From NCBI GenBank assembly GCA_016937915.1, contig JAFGVR010000077.1:1-7085 (forward strand): 7,085 nt of DNA, in the 5' to 3' direction. A model generated the notes under the pieces. The model saw only the letters and a list, made by a program, of their open reading frames with translations. It was not told the DNA's origin and searched no databases. Made by a program: the position numbers and the translations under genes. Of the stretch, positions 5,568-7,085 are shown in pieces (within the stretch, counting starts at the first letter, position 1; each line of letters starts with the position of its first letter). Source of the stretch: Campylobacterales bacterium (GTDB taxonomy: Bacteria > Campylobacterota > Campylobacteria > Campylobacterales > Sulfurimonadaceae).

Positions 5568-7000
5568 TTATGCTAGAGTTTTTCTAGATATTAGTGCTTT
5601 TACGAGTGCAATTTTTATAGATTCAAAAGATTTTTTATTTTTTTGAAGTATATCGTTCTCTTTTTTGATACCCCTTTCTAGGGATGTTAGTTTTTTTTCT
5701 AATTCAATAAATTCATTAACTTGTCTTATATGGATAGCTTTTTTCTCTAATCCCTTTTTCTCTTCTATTAAATCTTTCATATGAATTTTGGTTAATTCAA
5801 TTTGATTTTCTAACTTTGCTTTTTCTACTTCTGTTTTTGCAAATACTAAAGAGTCGTAACAATTATTAATAGTTTTTTCACAGGAAAGCAACTTAGAGAC
5901 TAATATATCTTTTTGTTGATTATTTTTTTGTTAAACTCTATTGGTGTTAAACCATTTATATGTAGTTGCATAAGCTTAAATTCTATATCATTTATATGTT
6001 TTTGTGTATGTTTTATAGTTCCTTGAGCTTTAAAATATAGTTTTACTATAGATAACATAGAACTAACATTCCATCTTAGGCCACCGTTAGTTTCTATATT
6101 TGGTGTTATGTATCTTTGACCATTCATAACTACTATATTTAGAGAATAGTATTTTAGAAAATCTATCACAGATGTATTTAGAATTGAAACTTCATATAAC
6201 AATAATTCAGCAATATACTCAAACACACTTATAAAGTTTCGTCTAAATATATACCCTGCAAAACCTTTAAAAAACTCTTCACAATGATCAAACCTATCCA
6301 TAAGTTGTTCCATTATTGTAAGTTGTATAAGTGAGAACACTTTTTTTTCATACTCAAGATTGTTGATATTTTTTTCTAAAAAATATTTTTCTACAAATAG
6401 TTTTGCTGTTATGTAAAAAAAGTTCTTATTCTCTTTGTTTTTAAAATGCTCTTGATTAAAGTCTATCATCTCTTGTTCATCGATACTGTTAAATCTTCTA
6501 TCAAGAGGTTGATTGTTTTCGTCTAAAAGTTTTTTTGTCATATCACATAATTTGACAAAAATAGATTCATCTTTTAGCATTATAAGATCGTTATCTTTTA
6601 GTTTTAGACCTTTTCTTACAGAATATCTAACTAACTCTTTAGTGTTGATTTTATAATCTTCAATAGTTTTAACATAGGCAAATATCTCATTTTTTAATTT
6701 TTTATTAATAACTATTTGATTGTTCTTACCATTGTAGTTTAGATCTACATCATCTTTGTTAGCGTCAAGTATATCTATTATTTTATCTACATTTTAATTA
6801 TGTATAAAATCTTGAGAGTATGGAAATACTTTTAATCTAACATGATGAGTATTTATCTTAAATAGTATATAACCAACTCGTTCAAAATAATCAGCAAAAG
6901 CCTGTCTTATCATCAATAAGTTTTCTTTGCTGTGTAGAAACTCTTTAGGATAATTTTCTCTTATATAATTAAAAAATTTTTTGTTATCTTCATCTGTCCA
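5568..7000 (-). pseudogene. Broken gene of unknown function (at least 478 codons): 5' truncated, in-frame stop, frameshift
   Basis: Reading leftward from the TGG at 6998-7000, one frame encodes WTDEDNKKFFNYIREN... through VRLKVFPYSQDFIHN. It meets TAA at 6794-6796 and continues in the same frame with NVDKIIDILDANKDDV into the stretch beginning MLKDES at 6580. That Met has no ribosome site and is best read as internal. The frame then runs to INGLTPIEFNKK, where an A7 run (T7 at 5923-5929 on the given strand) precedes a stop at 5900-5902. A -1 shift at the run continues it as NNQQKDILVSKLLSCEKT and a charged coiled-coil-like region (about 5590-5850: KTEVEKAKLENQIEL, LEKKLTSLERGIKKEN), ending at 5568. 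The protein looks soluble: a mixed alpha-helical N-terminal part and a coiled-coil C-terminus. I do not recognise the family. Alternatively, the stretches 5900-6580 and 5568-5891 (TTG start) could be separate expressed fragments. Upstream sequence is cut at 7000 by IS-like DNA. Confidence 0.72.
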
Positions 7001-7085
7001 TTATAATGCACCCCTAAAATCGAACCAGTAAAATCAGTTTTCTTATTTCTAAGATGTTAAAATTGAAATAGAAAAATAGGGATAA
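7001..7085 (+). mobile_element. Left end of an IS3-family (IS150-group-like) insertion sequence, partial
   Basis: From about 7001 the sequence reads TTATAATGCACCCCTAAAAT then CGAACCAGT. IS150-group ends have the pattern 'TG.A.TGCACCC...AA..T.G.AC', which this resembles. The remaining 60 bases are AT-rich and end in AGGGATAA, which could be a ribosome site for a transposase orfA starting just outside the window. The pseudogene frame stops exactly at this boundary, as expected for an insertion into that gene. The exact first base of the element is uncertain by a few positions. Confidence 0.5.

Noticed and set aside
6568..6600. ATG at 6580 as the true start of a 226-residue gene
   Set aside because: No ribosome site precedes it, and the same frame continues upstream for 71 codons to the TAA and beyond it, so it is better read as an internal Met of the pseudogene.
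1..7085. CRISPR array, tRNA, rRNA, toxin-antitoxin pair or defence system
   Set aside because: No regularly spaced direct repeats, cloverleaf structures, rRNA stretches or recognisable defence or toxin families were seen on either strand.

Overview
The window is AT-rich, with Campylobacterota-like (Sulfurimonas-type) gene content and codon use. Evidence includes AAGG-type ribosome sites close to their starts, TATAAT-type promoters without an obvious -35, and a PDC-like domain plus four-helix membrane protein next to panE- and msrA-type genes. The genus is an inference from style and content; no rRNA or other taxonomic marker is present.

Layout. Positions 1 to about 115 look like the tail of an IS21-type element: the last codons of an IstB-like reading frame and a GGGGGCAGTTT-type end. 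Positions 116-258 hold no gene. A leftward two-gene operon follows: a small SAM-dependent methyltransferase (2062-2643), then a class B asparagine synthetase or related amidotransferase (259-2061), with stop and start codons directly abutting. A 220-bp divergent intergenic region (2644-2863) carries an unusually dense set of inverted repeats around a rightward TATAAT box. From there a rightward group reads out: a PDC-like sensor protein with four membrane helices (2864-3721), a ketopantoate-reductase family protein (3730-4581) and peptide methionine sulfoxide reductase MsrA (4586-5125), separated by only 8 and 4 bases. An intrinsic-terminator-like hairpin closes the group, and a doubtful 62-codon frame starts inside that hairpin.

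From about 5314 to the end the DNA is decaying accessory sequence. First comes the C-terminal remnant of an IS256-family transposase with its right terminal end (5314-5505). Next is a leftward pseudogene of at least 478 codons (5568-7000). It has an in-frame TAA, a frameshift at an A7 run, and a 5' end cut off exactly where an IS3/IS150-like terminal sequence begins (about 7001-7085).

The methyltransferase and amidotransferase are a plausible pair for modifying a small molecule or surface sugar. PanE-type reductase and MsrA are housekeeping functions (coenzyme A precursor synthesis, repair of oxidised methionine). I see no CRISPR array, tRNA, rRNA, defence island or convincing new multi-gene system. 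The most informative features are traces of three different IS families, a pseudogene that gene callers would split into apparently separate small proteins, and the complex divergent regulatory region.
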